DNA of 64,000 nt from Armillaria gallica (Eukaryota > Basidiomycota > Agaricomycetes > Agaricales > Physalacriaceae), in the NCBI GenBank assembly GCA_037576215.1, contig JBANDB010000002.1, forward strand, positions 434,001 to 498,000, given 5' to 3'. How positions within the stretch are numbered: the stretch's first letter is position 1; each line of letters opens with the position of its first letter. The position numbers and the translations under genes were made by a program. Positions 61,824-64,000 of the stretch are shown here, piece by piece. The notes under the pieces were generated by a model that was given only the letters and a program-made list of their open reading frames with translations, made no database searches and had not been told where the DNA came from.

Positions 61824-63216
61824 TGCAATCAATTTCTATAACGAAACAGACAATGATCCCACAGTCCCTACTCCCGCTATATTAAGGCAAGCAACATTTT
61901 TCAATTTGTACAACTATTTTGCCTTCGAGTTACCCTTTTCCATGGTCTGGGGAGAGTCCCTAGCCGGGAATGATTATTTTATGAAAAAGAATAGAGGTCT
62001 CCCAGCAGATGAGATCCTACAGTACGAGGCGGAGTGGAACGCTCGCGCCTTGTGGAATTCCGTACACCCAGATGCCATAATCGAAGAATGGCCCAGGTAC
62101 GAGGAAGCCACGCTGGAAATCGAGGTCCAGGAACCCATGCCAGATGAGCCCCCAGTAGCGCCTCCCTGAGTTACTAACACTTTCGTCTACGCGACAAGGA
62201 TGGCAGCACCAGGAACGTACACACCCGGATACCTACCATTCGCCGGGGCTAATGGAGGCGGTGGAGGCGGTGCGCAACCTGTGCAGCCACCTCCCACACC
62301 ACCAGTACGGGTAATGCTCCCACGATTCCCAGCTCCACCGGCAATGCCAGACCCACCGATACCCTGGGAATTACAAGCTGGAGCGATAGCCCCCTACGAC
62401 GACTTCAAGCCAAAAATCTTGAAAGAAGTCGACGACTTTACAGGGGACTCAGAAGACATCGCTCACTTCTTCCTAAAGTGCGAGCTGCACTTCGACGTCT
62501 TTAACCGGCATTTCCGCCAACACCCGCACAAGGTAGTCTTCTGCGTTTCTCGACTCGCAGGAGATGCCAAAAGGTGGTGGCAGCTGTGCGCCAAGATCAT
62601 AGGAAGGACAGGGGATGGCGAGCAGCAGTACCCAACCTACGATGAGTTCCAGACAGAACTCAATAAAAGGTTTTGGAAGGACGCTGACTCCCAGATAAAA
62701 TACGTGCAGTGGGAAAAGCTAAAGCAGTCGGAGCACAAGGACGGCGACAAGTTCTTCCAGCTATTCGAAGAACTAGCCTACCACGCCGGAGTACGCAATA
62801 ACGACCAAGTTATGCTCCACCAGATCAAAAAGGCCGCCCATCAGTCGAGCAAAAATACGATATACTCATCAGACGGTGATGTGCCAATCGATTACCCAGT
62901 GTGGAAGGCTCGCCTCCTCCGGATAGATCTCAATTGGCGCCTCAAACAGGCAGAAGGAATGACAGGGTTCATAACTCGACCACAGAAGATAGCCACACCT
63001 GTACAGGGTGGTTACACCAGGGCCCCTGTGCCGACAACGACGACGGCCACAGGGATGACTTACGGAGGACGCGGACAGCTGATGAATATCGGCAAGGCTA
63101 TGGCAGACACGGTATGCTTTGGATGCGGCAAGAAAGGCCACTTCAAGCGAGACTGCCCTACCGTGCCCAAAACCCATGCTGAGTCTTTGCAACATGCAAA
63201 TACTTATTGGGATTAA
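61807..63216 (+). pseudogene. gag of element 2
   Basis: Starts MTTLIDAINFYNETDND at 61807. One TGA at 62167 interrupts it (element 1 is open here). The gag core (AHFFLKCELHFDVFNRHF, KRWWQLCAKIIG, ELNKRFWKDADSQ) and the zinc knuckle CFGCGKKGHFKRDC are intact. After ANTYW a one-base deletion relative to element 1 brings a TAA at 63214. Element 1 continues about 15 residues to its gag stop. Apart from these two lesions the frame is well preserved, so this copy is younger than element 1. Confidence 0.85.
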
Positions 63217-63238
63217 AGGAAGGCCTCTCAACGATTGA

Positions 63239-64000
63239 GGAGGTAAAAGAAACCGCCGTCTAGATAACGATTCAATCTATTCGGCGACTCGGGACTTGGT
63301 TTCGGCTGGTACGCCATTTTCACTTCGCTCATGTACTTATATATCGCCTGTAGTAACCACCGCGCATTTGAATATACCCGCGACTTCACAATCAGACCAG
63401 AAACCAAGGAAGAATCAACCTACGCCTAACGAAGCGACCCAAGGAACGAGCGCGGTAGTCACTGAGCTATCAGCTCAACGTTCGACATTTACGCCTAACG
63501 AAGCGACCCCACTAGGAACGAGCACGGTAGTCACTGAGCTATCGGCTCGATGCCCGGCGAGTAATCTATTGCAGACGAAAGCTCGAGGCGATGAGTCACC
63601 TACCATAGTGACACCCATCATAATGGCGAAGCACCAGTCGAGGCCTTCCATTGGGGAGTTTCAAGCCACAGTGATGAATGCTCGACCGGATGGGGCAGGA
63701 GAGCAGACAGCTACGTCCCCGCGTAAACGTCCTCTACCTGAAATTGCAGCTCTACGGAGTCCCTGCCGCGCAGGGAGTTTTGAGGGAATAGCTACGGCGA
63801 AACCTCCTCTGGTAAAAGAGGCTTGCACACAGGCTGCAGAGTGTAAATCCCACGACGGGGCTCTGATGACAGCAACGGAGGCCAGCTCCCGCAACACTGG
63901 ACTACAGGCCCTAACGAAGGCGACATTAGACAAGACGAGGGACTATTTGCTCTCCGTCCTGAAGAACCAAGAGGACGAACCGGAGTCGGGTAAGTGCCCC
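63239..64000 (+). CDS. Start of pol, element 2, partial
   Basis: An open frame of 254 codons from 63239 to the edge, in the register that carries pol in element 1. It is the variable linker before the protease. Its last part (KSHDGALMTATEASSRNTGL and EDEPESGKCP) matches element 1 (KSHDRALAVATDDSTRNAGI and EDEPESGKCP). A tandem duplication inside it (63421-63478 and 63490-63550) encodes TPNEAT-GTS-VVTELSA twice. There are no stops, unlike element 1. How pol is reached from gag is not certain; the frames overlap by about 25 nt in the -1 register. Confidence 0.65.

Larger units (their letters stand above)
60240..64000 (+). mobile_element. Ty3/gypsy chromovirus (element 2), 5' part
   Basis: A second member of the element 1 family, on the plus strand, cut by the window edge inside pol. 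It has a 485-bp 5' LTR, a self-complementary primer site, the micro-ORF, the Pro-rich ORF, gag and the start of pol. It shares the whole gene order with element 1 but is clearly a different lineage (LTR length and many amino-acid differences). It sits in the helicase gene; the other target duplication is outside the window. Confidence 0.9.

Overview
This window is eukaryotic and almost certainly from a mushroom-forming basidiomycete (Agaricomycetes). Host genes are split by many short introns (about 45-60 nt, GT...AG, often with a CTAAC- or CTGAY-like branch site). Several protein families are typical of that group: an expanded seven-TM family, HET-domain proteins, a DUF6699 protein, fungal GDSL/CE16 esterases and an SRPK-like kinase relic. 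No tRNA, rRNA or CRISPR was seen. Gene models were built by eye from frames and splice sites; those whose exon lengths close in frame are the more reliable.

Layout. 1-660: end of a DNA transposon (Harbinger-like). 714-6450: one copy of a segmental duplication with a broken seven-TM gene, plus an unrelated hypothetical gene at 3363-4233. 6962-15916: a complete but decayed Ty3/gypsy chromovirus on the minus strand (GATAC target duplication). 16084-17175: two small inverted-repeat elements. 19269-23000: the second copy of the duplicated segment, with an intact seven-TM gene. 23831-26068: a PP2C-type phosphatase and a small Ser/Pro-rich protein. 27274-30834: two tandem secreted GDSL esterases. 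30952-32195: an RRM-like protein, with a diverged paralogue at 43294-44689. 34185-38600: an F-box protein and a converging cyclopropane-fatty-acid-synthase-like methyltransferase. 39499-41832: a kinase relic and a 5'-truncated HET-domain gene. 42268-42480: a small secreted protein. 46126-46884: a DUF6699 protein. 47368-56366: tandem short-chain dehydrogenases, the second split by an LTR element. 58632-60239: a damaged Helitron-type helicase, interrupted at 60240 by a second chromovirus that runs off the right edge.

Most unusual object. The LTR element at 49933-55658 has 527-bp LTRs that differ at only about two positions, a perfect CACCA target duplication and correctly placed PBS and PPT. 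Its interior is one uninterrupted 1487-codon frame in which I recognise no protease, reverse transcriptase, RNase H or integrase. The frame is partly built from degenerate repeats. It looks like a recently active non-autonomous retrotransposon with a large, unfamiliar protein.

The two chromoviruses share three further features. Their primer-binding site is complementary to the predicted 5' end of their own transcript (Tf1-type self-priming). A conserved 37-40-residue membrane-like micro-ORF precedes gag. A Pro-rich ORF overlaps the gag start codon. The first chromovirus has ten premature stops, most explained by CGA-to-TGA changes, which suggests decay of methylated cytosines or an RIP-like process. 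Much of the gene content is recent duplicates, and mobile elements appear at several duplication boundaries.
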